Notes under the pieces: generated by a model
Seen by the model: only the letters and a program-made list of their open reading frames with translations
Databases searched by the model: none
Told to the model about the DNA's origin: nothing
Position numbers and translations under genes: made by a program
Source: a virus
Direction: 5' to 3' (one strand)
Length of the DNA stretch: 64,000 bases
Virus record (IMG/VR): IMGVR_UViG_3300034050_000451
Coordinates: 206,866-270,865 of that record
Shown here: one piece after another, positions 22,941 through 31,171 of the stretch
Numbering within the stretch: position 1 is the first letter of the stretch
Layout of the letters: each line of letters begins with the position of its first letter

Positions 22941-23465
22941 TTATTTTGAAAATTTTGTATATTTGAAATTACTATCGGTAAATCTTCTATCCACCCCATG
23001 TTTCTTATAAAACATATTTAATGTACTCACCAAATCTCTTACAAATGATGTATATCTTTCTTTAGATTCTGGTGTTACTACATTAACTATATCTCTTGGA
23101 ATTAAATCAGTTGCCACATTTTGTATTGACATTTGAACTAACTCATCTATACTTTCAGTAACTCCACTTAGTTTTAAAAATTCAGTTGGATTATATTTTA
23201 CATTTTCATAATCAAACTTTTTCATCATTTTAGCAGCTATCTCTTTTCTATTTTCGGTATCACTTACCATAGAAACAATTTCAGCTACACCAACTACCAT
23301 TTCTCTATCATTATCAGGTTGAGTTACTACTTCTTCCTCTTCTCTGATTTGTTGTGGAGTTTTGAATGGTGGAATATCTTTAAATGTATAAACTTTTCCA
23401 AGCTCAACTTTCATACCCTTCCATTCTATTTCCGATAATATGGTTTTTAATTTAGATGAGCTCAT
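22941..23465 (-). CDS. Probable tagged structural/internal protein (174 aa)
   Basis: Begins MSSSKLKTILSEIEW; L10-S11-E12|I is a candidate prohead-protease site. The rest has an acidic middle (IREEEEVVTQPDND) and a helical C-terminus. It overlaps the upstream gene by 1 bp. No family recognised. Confidence 0.5.
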   Translation of the reverse strand: MSSSKLKTILSEIEWKGMKVELGKVYTFKDIPPFKTPQQIREEEEVVTQPDNDREMVVGVAEIVSMVSDTENRKEIAAKMMKKFDYENVKYNPTEFLKLSGVTESIDELVQMSIQNVATDLIPRDIVNVVTPESKERYTSFVRDLVSTLNMFYKKHGVDRRFTDSNFKYTKFSK

Positions 23466-24652
23466 TACTTTAATAATTTAAATGCCATTGATTGCATACC
23501 CATTAATCCAGTACTTACGAATTTATCTTTGTTTGATTGTTGCTTAAGTGCATCATATACTTTAGTTATTGCTGATGCTGAGTACAAATCAACTCTTACT
23601 TTTTTACCACTCTTTGGGTCTACTAAAACTTTATTTGAACTAGTCTTAACTATATCCTTTAATTGGGTTATAATAGTTGGTTCGGTGTTTTCTGTTAACT
23701 TAGAACCACCACACCCACAACCACAACCACATCCGGCTCCTTCATTTACAGAACTACCACCAATCAATTCATTATATGAACTCATATCGATTGTACCCTT
23801 TTCCTTTGTAAGCTTAATAGCTCTTTCAGCAAAATCATGCAAATCCATATCAGTTTTAGCATCTTCTCTTGCAAATTCCAATGTTCTAATAAACAATGGT
23901 ATATCCATAGTGATTGTATCAATTACATCACCTACTTCAGTTAACCCTTGCTCTTTGTTTTTCATATCAGCGAATGCTTGAGCTTCAGGTTGTGTTTCAA
24001 ATCCCTTTACTCTAATATCACCTTCCCATACAGCCCATTTTTCAATTGGGTCTTTACAAGGTTTTACAACGTATTTATCGGATGGGTCTCCGCTATGGTC
24101 TTCGTTATTTATTTTCTTACCAGCTTTAACTGCATCTTTATGTGCATCAGAATTACCATGTGCAGGTTTCTCACCTCTCGCTCTTTTAGCTCGGATGTTT
24201 GCCCAAAGACCAGGTTTTTCTTCGTTTATTGATTCAAATTTCAATCCAAATCCAGTAGCCTCATCTCTTAACTCATCCCAATCACGACCACCATTACTTC
24301 TAATATAATCAACTGCACCTTTAAAATTAGAAAATCCTAATTTCTTTAGTATTTTGTTATTACGATACAACGCTCTTAAAAAATCTCTAACACCAGCTGA
24401 TGATAAAGAAATTTCATTAATCATTTCTTCAACAGTTTGAGGAAGTGCATCTGCCACTCTTTCCAATTCATCAGATTCAGTACCTTCACTAACTGATTTA
24501 TAGGTATCTTCCAACCATTTCATCGCATCTCTATTTTTAGGGAAGTCTTTGAATTCTTTGTAAAATTCCTTAACGAATTCTTTAAATGATGATGCCTCTT
24601 TAGCCATCAAATCTACATCACTCATCGAACCCTCTTTTATTGATTTTTTCAT
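23465..24652 (-). CDS. Multi-module internal/structural protein with Cys-Gly run
   Basis: A 395-residue protein that looks like several modules joined by cleavable-looking linkers: I5-K-E7, SINE (141-144), VNE before the Cys-Gly run, and LTE (319-321). Residues 146-170 (KPGLWANIRAKRARGEKPA) are a basic linker I recall from other phage structural proteins. Residues 307-316 read GCGCGCGCGG. C-terminal residues ~325-395 form a small domain (VLVDPKSGKKVRVDLYSAS). It may be a polyprotein trimmed in the prohead; no enzyme is recognised. Confidence 0.5.
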   Translation of the reverse strand: MKKSIKEGSMSDVDLMAKEASSFKEFVKEFYKEFKDFPKNRDAMKWLEDTYKSVSEGTESDELERVADALPQTVEEMINEISLSSAGVRDFLRALYRNNKILKKLGFSNFKGAVDYIRSNGGRDWDELRDEATGFGLKFESINEEKPGLWANIRAKRARGEKPAHGNSDAHKDAVKAGKKINNEDHSGDPSDKYVVKPCKDPIEKWAVWEGDIRVKGFETQPEAQAFADMKNKEQGLTEVGDVIDTITMDIPLFIRTLEFAREDAKTDMDLHDFAERAIKLTKEKGTIDMSSYNELIGGSSVNEGAGCGCGCGCGGSKLTENTEPTIITQLKDIVKTSSNKVLVDPKSGKKVRVDLYSASAITKVYDALKQQSNKDKFVSTGLMGMQSMAFKLLK

Positions 24653-24658
24653 AATCTT

Positions 24659-24940
24659 CTATAATTTCTTTAATAAGCTGTACATATCTATTTTAAACCC
24701 ATATCCAGCACCTTTATAATCAAAATCAATATCAATTGGTAATTTTAATTTTGATTCCAAATAACTTTGTAATGCCTTTGGAATAACTAATGCTTCATTT
24801 GAATCAGATATTATATTTTGTAAAACATCCAAATCTTTTGAAGTTTTTGCAATACAAGCAATCCCACCATCTTTAATGTTGGGATGTACACCAAATTCAG
24901 CTGAATATGTATTACCTTTTAGTTTAAAGTTTAATTTCAT
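24659..24940 (-). CDS. Hypothetical protein (93 aa)
   Basis: MKLNFKLKGNTYSAEFGVHPN..., a small β-rich domain with GGIACIAKTSKDL. No tag and no family recognised. A TATAAATAT (+ reading) motif is 20 bp upstream. Confidence 0.5.
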   Translation of the reverse strand: MKLNFKLKGNTYSAEFGVHPNIKDGGIACIAKTSKDLDVLQNIISDSNEALVIPKALQSYLESKLKLPIDIDFDYKGAGYGFKIDMYSLLKKL

Positions 24941-24959
24941 AGTTGTACTTTGTTATTCT

Positions 24960-24968
24960 TATAAATAT
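24960..24968 (-). promoter_or_regulatory. Candidate late-promoter motif (minus ATATTTATA)
   Basis: 20 bp before the 93-residue gene; same motif as at 16164-16172. Tentative. Confidence 0.3.
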
Positions 24969-24974
24969 ATCTTT

Positions 24975-25505
24975 TTAATGTTTTATATGTTGTACTCTCC
25001 ATCTAACATCCTTACCTCTTAACATTGCTTTGGTTGCCTCTACATTCTTTTCAGAATCATCCGCAAAGTAAACATCATCATAACCTTCGTTATCGATTTT
25101 ATCTTCTATCCAATCTGCTTTATCTTTCGGGTTGTTAGATGCTAATGCAACTACAAATATTTTATTAGAATTAATACCAATATCCTTTAGATATTGTTTA
25201 ATAGGTTGATATGCTGCTCTTGCAGTTAGGATGTAAACACCATCTCCACCACTACTACCCATTACTCTACGAAGTACATTCGTAATCTTTTTTATTTCTT
25301 GAGGATTCTGAACTTTTTGAAAATCAGAAAAATCAAATTCATCACCAGGTTTTTCATTATAAACAGCGTATTGACCTGGAGTTAATTTTGATTTTTTTCC
25401 ATTAGAATGCGTTATGTATATAAATGATGTTGTTTTTACTAATGTATCATCAAAATCAAATATTCTTAACTTCTTAGATTCCACTAATAAACTCCTTGCT
25501 ATCAT
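24975..25505 (-). CDS. HAD-family phosphatase with capsid-targeting-like leader
   Basis: A 176-residue HAD hydrolase: motif I DFDDTLV (Asp nucleophile), motif II ILTARA, motif III Lys in NPKDKADW, motif IV FADDSEKN. These enzymes remove phosphate, for example from nucleotides or 3' ends. The start MIARSLLVESKK has an L7-V8-E9|S site like the other tags. Upstream Mets (25529, 25541) coincide with the promoter box at 25531-25538, so 25505 is the sensible start. The tagged kinase at 1180-1932 could be its partner, as the two activities are fused in T4 Pnkp. Confidence 0.75.
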   Translation of the reverse strand: MIARSLLVESKKLRIFDFDDTLVKTTSFIYITHSNGKKSKLTPGQYAVYNEKPGDEFDFSDFQKVQNPQEIKKITNVLRRVMGSSGGDGVYILTARAAYQPIKQYLKDIGINSNKIFVVALASNNPKDKADWIEDKIDNEGYDDVYFADDSEKNVEATKAMLRGKDVRWRVQHIKH

Positions 25506-25530
25506 ATTTTCTTGTTTGATTGTTAACATA

Positions 25531-25562
25531 CAAATATACAATTTTTTTCTGATATATCCTAA
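25531..25562 (-). promoter_or_regulatory. Bacteroidota-type promoter
   Basis: Minus strand TTAG - 20 bp - TATATTTG (box 25531-25538). It sets the HAD start at 25505 with a leader of about 20 nt. Confidence 0.6.
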
Positions 25563-25566
25563 TAAA

Positions 25567-25884
25567 TTAGGAGCTTTGTTTCAGAAATTGAGTATTTAAT
25601 TCTAACAATTTTTTATTTTCCATTTCAAGATATTGAACTTTAATAGTTAATTCTGCCAAATCTCTAGTAAGATTTAGTATCTTATCCCTAAGTTCATCTT
25701 TTTCTTGACTACTTCTTTCTAACAATTGTTCCAATCTATCAATTCTCTTAGAGCAATCATGTTTAATAAATTCATCTTCCTTTTCCTGTCTTTCGGCTTT
25801 TTTCTCATAAAACCTCCAAGCTCCAGCTGAACCTAATACTGTTATTAGTGTTATTATTACTGCGTAAATTGATTCTGATTGCAT
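25567..25884 (-). CDS. Membrane-anchored coiled-coil protein (105 aa)
   Basis: Membrane segment at residues ~6-24 (IYAVIITLITVLGSAGAW), then a long charged coiled-coil to the end. Topology resembles the gene at 15552-15833. An i-spanin-like or septum-associated role is possible given the holin-like gene nearby, but not shown. Confidence 0.6.
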   Translation of the reverse strand: MQSESIYAVIITLITVLGSAGAWRFYEKKAERQEKEDEFIKHDCSKRIDRLEQLLERSSQEKDELRDKILNLTRDLAELTIKVQYLEMENKKLLELNTQFLKQSS

Positions 25885-25896
25885 TGTTAGTTATTT

Positions 25897-26457
25897 TTAA
25901 TTATTTTTTTCTAATTCTGACCTTAAGTAGTGTTTAGCCGCAATCATATCTTCTTTAGCATTAACTATCTTAGCTTGCCACCAATGTGGAAAATCAACTT
26001 CTTCACCAGTACTATCAAACTGAGCCAACATCTCACCTAATTCTTCAGCATATCTTTCGATAATACTTAAATCAGCTCTTAACATACCCGGTTCATCATC
26101 CTGATGACCTAAATCCGTATCTTCGGAAACTACCAATTCATCATCTTTACCTAAATCCTTTATGTATCTTTCCTCCATATCATACAAATCGATAAGATTT
26201 TTGTGTAGTGCATTTATTTTTTTGGTGATGTCTAAAATTGGTTTAACCAATGTATTTCTTTTATTTACATCCGTTTCACTATTAACTTTAGCAGCATATG
26301 CTCCACCAAATTTTTGTTTTCTTTCTGCAGTTAATTTTTCTATTTGTTTCTTAACTGCTTCAATTTTTAGAAATAATTTAGGAATACCCTCACTCATTAA
26401 TTTTGATGCGGTTCTTTTCCCATAATTCTCTACAATGTATTTTTCAACTGATTTCAT
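25897..26457 (-). CDS. Hypothetical phage protein (186 aa)
   Basis: Helical protein. The C-terminal third (GHQDDEPGMLRADLSII, then DFPHWWQAKIVNAKEDM) is a domain I recall from many phage structural or head-associated proteins of unknown function. The N-terminus has LMSEGIP, similar to the cleavage tags but at residue 20. It sits in the tagged-protein group. Confidence 0.55.
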   Translation of the reverse strand: MKSVEKYIVENYGKRTASKLMSEGIPKLFLKIEAVKKQIEKLTAERKQKFGGAYAAKVNSETDVNKRNTLVKPILDITKKINALHKNLIDLYDMEERYIKDLGKDDELVVSEDTDLGHQDDEPGMLRADLSIIERYAEELGEMLAQFDSTGEEVDFPHWWQAKIVNAKEDMIAAKHYLRSELEKNN

Positions 26458-26515
26458 ACTTTAATCCTTTTTATATCATTTACAATAAATATAAAGATAT
26501 TTTTATTTAACAATA

Positions 26516-26539
26516 AAAGCCCCCCAATTGGGAGGCTTT
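26516..26539 (-). terminator. Rho-independent terminator
   Basis: On the minus strand AAAGCCTCCC - AATT - GGGGGGCTTT then TTAT. The single mismatch becomes a U-G pair only in minus-strand RNA, so it is oriented to end transcription of the holin-like gene. Confidence 0.8.
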
Positions 26540-26545
26540 ATGTTA

Positions 26546-26779
26546 TTACTCTTCTCTCTTTCCAGCAAACTTTTGTAATCCATCGATTCCAAATGAACCC
26601 AACGTAATTATTACGAATGAATTATAAATGAATTCTTGAACCATTAAGTCTTTTCCTAAAAATCCAGTTACGATATCAGCTAATGCGAATATTACCATTA
26701 CTGCGAATGATGCAAATCCTACTACATTTTTTTCGTTAATTTCGTTACTGTCTTTAAACATGTCTTTGATAAATCCCAT
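26546..26779 (-). CDS. Small two-helix membrane protein, holin-like
   Basis: A 77-residue protein with two hydrophobic helices (about 20-42 and 50-66) and a charged C-terminus (GREE preceded by Lys), the size and topology of a class II holin. No sequence family is claimed. It is a single-gene unit with a TATAAATAT motif 52 bp upstream and a strong terminator just after its stop, consistent with independent late control. Confidence 0.5.
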   Translation of the reverse strand: MGFIKDMFKDSNEINEKNVVGFASFAVMVIFALADIVTGFLGKDLMVQEFIYNSFVIITLGSFGIDGLQKFAGKREE

Positions 26780-26830
26780 AATTTTGTTTCTTAATTAGAT
26801 TTAATGTAACCAATTCTGAAACGTATTTGG

Positions 26831-26839
26831 TATAAATAT
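26831..26839 (-). promoter_or_regulatory. Candidate late-promoter motif (minus GATATTTATA)
   Basis: 52 bp before the holin-like gene, in the gap after the glycan cassette. The gene's own terminator implies it needs a promoter here, and no TATATTTG box is present. Confidence 0.35.
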
Positions 26840-26850
26840 CAAATTAATGA

Positions 26851-27735
26851 TTAAGTGATACTTTTTTGTTTTAATCTTTCTACAAATGCCACCAATTCAT
26901 CTCTACCAATTGCTTCTGCGTTTTTGTAAAATTCAGATTTTTTGTCAATAGTTTTAATTTTACCATCAAATGATGGAACTCTATTTATATAATCTTCTGT
27001 AATGTATAATCCATCTAAAACGTATTGATTCACTACATAACCAGCTTCTAATGCTATTCTACCAGCTGTCATACCATAAGTATCTTCGGGTCCATAACCA
27101 CCAAATGATTCAGGTATTCCAACAAACTGCCAAAATGATTTAGAATATAGAGTATGCATACCACATCCAAATTTAATATATGGTAACTTCTTAAGTTGCA
27201 TATTAGTTGGAGTTTGTGTAAATGCACCTAACATAGTTTCTTCACTAAATGCTTCGGCATTTTTCATTGAATCACTTACTAAACCATCCCAACTCATATC
27301 CCACCACTTTGGAATTGATGGTGAAAGTATATACATACCCTCCAATCTTTCTGCTGCTTGTAATTGGTATATTAACTGATGTTCATGCATCACAATATCC
27401 GTATCACAAAATATAAATTGGTCAAAGTAATCAATTTTAATAGATTCTCTCTTTTGTTGAGTTGTACCCCACATAGATTCATCTAATATAATTTGATTTA
27501 TATTTTTCAATTCTTTATATTGAAACTGAGCATTGAAGATATTCATAAAGTAATCTTGCTTTAACTCACTATTTTCCCAATCCGTAAGTTTTGGGTTTAA
27601 ATTCAAAGTTGCTTTTATAGTAACATCATATTCTCTACAATACGATAATGCTTTTCTATATTGTTCCATAAACCTTTGAAACATTTCTATTTCAGATGGC
27701 ATTATATGGATACATACTAATGTCTTTTTTTTCAT
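26851..27735 (-). CDS. Glycosyltransferase, GT-A-like
   Basis: A 294-residue enzyme. FIFCDTDIVMHEHQ contains a DxD metal/sugar-nucleotide site (~residue 110). IPESFGGYGPEDTYGM matches the acceptor-side GGYGxED motif of galactosyltransferase-like families. It is the last gene of the 15-kb glycan cassette and overlaps the upstream one by 1 bp. Sugar and acceptor unknown. Confidence 0.7.
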   Translation of the reverse strand: MKKKTLVCIHIMPSEIEMFQRFMEQYRKALSYCREYDVTIKATLNLNPKLTDWENSELKQDYFMNIFNAQFQYKELKNINQIILDESMWGTTQQKRESIKIDYFDQFIFCDTDIVMHEHQLIYQLQAAERLEGMYILSPSIPKWWDMSWDGLVSDSMKNAEAFSEETMLGAFTQTPTNMQLKKLPYIKFGCGMHTLYSKSFWQFVGIPESFGGYGPEDTYGMTAGRIALEAGYVVNQYVLDGLYITEDYINRVPSFDGKIKTIDKKSEFYKNAEAIGRDELVAFVERLKQKSIT

Positions 27736-28973
27736 TAAAATACGTTTTTAAAGTGAGGTTTAATCATGTCAATTGTATTTAAAGATAAAATACTTATTTC
27801 AAATATATCCCAATTGAATGTACCCAATTGCCCAGTTTGTTCAATAATAAATGGTAATTTTTTAATAAATTCAGTAAAATGTTGATTAGTTAATTTACTA
27901 GCATCAAATTTAATGTGTACATTATTTTTAACATCATTACCAATTGAATGAACTTTATCGGATATTATATATTCCGATTTAGAATCTTCATTCATAATAT
28001 ATGAGTTAAATTCACAATCTACATAGATATCATCACACCAGGGTTCTAATATTGAAAGTAGTTGTGGTCTACAATTTTCAATTATAAATGATGTTGAATA
28101 TCTTTTAGGAACTATTGGCATCATATTATCATCATGTAAAACATCAGTATGCCACTTTCTCCACCACTCTCTAAATTTGGTTGCTCTTAGTTGTAAATAT
28201 TCTTCAGAGTCTTTTGGTTTGAACCATATTGTACCATCTGGTAGTGGTATCTCTTTTTCTATTTCGATACCATCTTTAAATCTACTACCTCTACAAGTCA
28301 TATGATATACAAATGCATCTCTACTCTGAATTAATTGGTACCCATTCAAATGGAACCTATTAAATATATCAGAATCTTCCAACTCCATAGGTGCAAATAA
28401 TTTATCATGCCCACCAATAGATACAAAATCTTCTTTATATAACATCCAAGGTGCAAAGATACCATTAGTAACTTTACCCTCATTTAGATACTCAGCTTCA
28501 TATACAAATTTTAAGAAATTGGATTTGGCATCAGTAAACTCATCCACATCCATTCCAAAATTCTTAACATATTTTTCAGGACCAGGTGGATGCAATGGTG
28601 GTTCGATTCTAGTGGCTGAAACTACACTCATTGGTTTAAGGTGTTTCAACATATTCCCAACATAGTTTGGTGTTACAATCATATCTGAATGTAATATTGT
28701 TACGATTGGTGTTCTAGCTAATTGAATACCTATATCGTATAAAACAGTATGCCCAACTCTATCTTTTCCACCATTTCTATAAGTTAAAATATGATTCTTA
28801 TCCGAACCATATTTTTCAATCCATTCCCAACTATCATCAGTTGATGCATCATCCATTATCACAATATCATGCCCATCACCATAATGTTCTTCAATTGATG
28901 AAACGGCTTGTTGTAAAAATCTTAAATTATTCCTACAAGGTATAATAAAGGTAACTCTTTGATAATTTGTCAT
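27735..28973 (-). CDS. Family 2 glycosyltransferase with C-terminal extension
   Basis: A 412-residue protein. Residues 1-280 are GT2: FIIPCRNNLRFLQQAV, DIVIMDDASTDDSWEW, VTILHSDMIVTP (DxD-like site), ELEDSDIFNRF. Residues ~300-412 (YSTSFIIENCRPQLLSIL) are an added domain of unknown role. Part of the same operon as its neighbours. Confidence 0.8.
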   Translation of the reverse strand: MTNYQRVTFIIPCRNNLRFLQQAVSSIEEHYGDGHDIVIMDDASTDDSWEWIEKYGSDKNHILTYRNGGKDRVGHTVLYDIGIQLARTPIVTILHSDMIVTPNYVGNMLKHLKPMSVVSATRIEPPLHPPGPEKYVKNFGMDVDEFTDAKSNFLKFVYEAEYLNEGKVTNGIFAPWMLYKEDFVSIGGHDKLFAPMELEDSDIFNRFHLNGYQLIQSRDAFVYHMTCRGSRFKDGIEIEKEIPLPDGTIWFKPKDSEEYLQLRATKFREWWRKWHTDVLHDDNMMPIVPKRYSTSFIIENCRPQLLSILEPWCDDIYVDCEFNSYIMNEDSKSEYIISDKVHSIGNDVKNNVHIKFDASKLTNQHFTEFIKKLPFIIEQTGQLGTFNWDIFEISILSLNTIDMIKPHFKNVF

Positions 28974-28983
28974 TATTATTTTT

Positions 28984-29811
28984 TTATTTATCTATATATC
29001 CAGCATTATCCGAATGTACTATTAATTTTATATTATCATACTTTTTATGGTTTACACCATTTACAGACCAATACGATTGAAATTCATTACTAACAATATC
29101 CTTTTGTTCTTGTGTTAATCTAAAATCCTCAACTGCTGAAATTTCGGATTTAAATGGTAATTCAATATGTTTGATTTTAAAATTTTTAAAACAAACTAAC
29201 CATATTATATAAACCAAATAATCAAATGCATAATATTCTGATTGTAATGTATTTAAATTTTCAGATGATTTATACCAATCATAGAAATCTATAAACAATT
29301 CTTTTTTATAAACAGGTATTTCACTAAACCACCAATATAGAGAATAATTTTTAGTTTGATTTATTAATATTTCATTAGTATCCAATCCCATATATCCTGC
29401 TGCTAACTTTATTATATTACCTCCAATTTCAGATTCGTTAGCCTTTACATAATCATATGATGCAATATTTTCATATATGGTATCTAAGTTACAATTTTTA
29501 ACAAATTCAGATTCACAATCATATACACCAACATAATCATAATCGTTAATTATAGATTGTAATGCAAACATTTTTTTAACATTAACAATACTTTTTTTAT
29601 CTCTCAATGATTCATCCAATATTAATGGTTTATAATTATCCATATATTTGTATTCGGATTTCCAATTAAAATCAAACATTTCATTTTCATTTGTAAAAAT
29701 AAAATATAAGTCATGTGGTTTCTCTACATATTTTATATAGGATTCCAATAAATTAAATGCATGATGAAATTTAGGATTATGAGTTGTTATTATAGTAGCT
29801 GTTTTAATCAT
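28984..29811 (-). CDS. Putative glycosyltransferase (275 aa)
   Basis: Starts TATIITTHNPKFHHAFNLL, has YDYVGVYDCESEFV (a possible DxE metal site) and SLYWWFSEIPVYKKE. The pattern fits a GT-A-type transferase but weakly. It overlaps the HAD/nucleotidyltransferase gene by 8 bp. Confidence 0.5.
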   Translation of the reverse strand: MIKTATIITTHNPKFHHAFNLLESYIKYVEKPHDLYFIFTNENEMFDFNWKSEYKYMDNYKPLILDESLRDKKSIVNVKKMFALQSIINDYDYVGVYDCESEFVKNCNLDTIYENIASYDYVKANESEIGGNIIKLAAGYMGLDTNEILINQTKNYSLYWWFSEIPVYKKELFIDFYDWYKSSENLNTLQSEYYAFDYLVYIIWLVCFKNFKIKHIELPFKSEISAVEDFRLTQEQKDIVSNEFQSYWSVNGVNHKKYDNIKLIVHSDNAGYIDK

Positions 29812-31171
29812 TTTTATAATTTTCTAAATAATATTTTAAATCCTCAGGGGTTCCCAATCCCCACATTTTAGGTACATCGAATGTTCTAACCTTTAATCCA
29901 GCTTTAATTGCGTTGTTATAAACAGGACAAACATAGAATTCTCCATTCACTCTAATATCTTGCTCAATCATCTCTTCAGCGTATTTCACAAAATCCGAAC
30001 CATGTTTCCAATAATAAAAACCAATTGTTGCCAAATCAGATATTGGGTTTTTCTCTTGTACTTCGGTTACAAATCCATCATCATCTAACTTAGCAAAACT
30101 CCATTTTGGGTGAGTTGCTTTAAATGTTGGTATTCCACCATCACAATCGTTCTCATTCATTTTGTAAAAGAATTCGTTTGAATCCCATTCTACAAATTGG
30201 TCTGAATTTGCAAAGAAAAGTGGTGCCTCTGAATCAATAAATTCTTTAGCCAATAATGCCGTACAAGCAGCTCCTTCGGTTAATGTATCTACTTCTACTA
30301 CTTTACAACCAGGTGTAATTAAATTTAGTAAGGTATCTAAGTTATATTGCTCTCTATGTGCTTTCTGAACTACATATATGTAATTTGCATCTATGTTCAA
30401 ATTTTCTACCACAACTTGAATCATTGGTTTACCCTCTACATCAATTAGTGGTTTTGGGAATGTATAACCAGCAGTTTGGAATCTACTTCCAGCACCAGCC
30501 ATTGGAATTAATACATTCAACTTTTTATCTACCCATTTAGGTGTTGTTTCTATTTTACCCATTTGTATTTCAGTTAATTTTTTAAATATGTTCGTATAGG
30601 TTACTTCTTGTGGATTTCTAACTCTCAAAATATGAGATTTGGAACGAGATGCCGCAAGTAACCCATAAGGTGAATCCTCTACAATTAGAGTTTCTTCTGG
30701 TAAACAACTCATCATTGAAATTGCTTTCCAATACATCTCAGGGTGTGGTTTAGAATTCTTAACATCTTCATTTGAGATAATTAAATCCATAAACTCCATT
30801 ATTCCCAATTTTGAAAGTACAGTCAAAACTGTCTTTCTGATTGAATTAGAACAAACTGCTAATTTGTATCCATCTTCAGAAAGTGCATTCATTACCGATT
30901 GTAGAGTTTGATTTGGTTTCAACTCTTTTAACATCTGTAATGTGTACTTTTGTTTTTTATCCCATACTTGTTTATGTAATTCAGTTGGTAATCCCTTTTG
31001 TTCACTCAACATATTCAACTTTTGGTTTGTTTTCAAACCATCATAAGTTGAAAGGTGTTCAGCCCAACTTATTTCATATTCAGGTCCTAATGCATTATTT
31101 AGTGCATCAAAGTGGATATTCTTAGCTTCTACTAAAACTCCATCTAAATCAAATACTATTAATTTTATCAT
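29804..31171 (-). CDS. HAD phosphatase fused to sugar-nucleotidyltransferase
   Basis: A 455-residue fusion. Residues 1-205 are a β-phosphoglucomutase-like HAD (D8-L-D10-G; SKPHPE with K141; E165-D166-S). Residues ~218-455 are a nucleotidyltransferase (PMAGAGSRF at 223-231, FPKPLIDVEGKPMIQ at 238-252, a later GYTF context and NSDQFVEWD). It would shape or dephosphorylate a sugar phosphate and then activate it with a nucleotide, supplying the cassette's transferases. The two activities are usually separate proteins. Confidence 0.85.
   Translation of the reverse strand: MIKLIVFDLDGVLVEAKNIHFDALNNALGPEYEISWAEHLSTYDGLKTNQKLNMLSEQKGLPTELHKQVWDKKQKYTLQMLKELKPNQTLQSVMNALSEDGYKLAVCSNSIRKTVLTVLSKLGIMEFMDLIISNEDVKNSKPHPEMYWKAISMMSCLPEETLIVEDSPYGLLAASRSKSHILRVRNPQEVTYTNIFKKLTEIQMGKIETTPKWVDKKLNVLIPMAGAGSRFQTAGYTFPKPLIDVEGKPMIQVVVENLNIDANYIYVVQKAHREQYNLDTLLNLITPGCKVVEVDTLTEGAACTALLAKEFIDSEAPLFFANSDQFVEWDSNEFFYKMNENDCDGGIPTFKATHPKWSFAKLDDDGFVTEVQEKNPISDLATIGFYYWKHGSDFVKYAEEMIEQDIRVNGEFYVCPVYNNAIKAGLKVRTFDVPKMWGLGTPEDLKYYLENYKND

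Noticed and set aside
23948-24232. Possible plus-strand membrane protein
   Set aside because: Opposite-strand reading of the 395-residue gene; hydrophobicity arises from the complement of Lys/Glu codons.
24975-25541. Start of the HAD gene at 25541 or 25529
   Set aside because: Both overlap or touch the TATATTTG box at 25531-25538 and would precede the transcription start.
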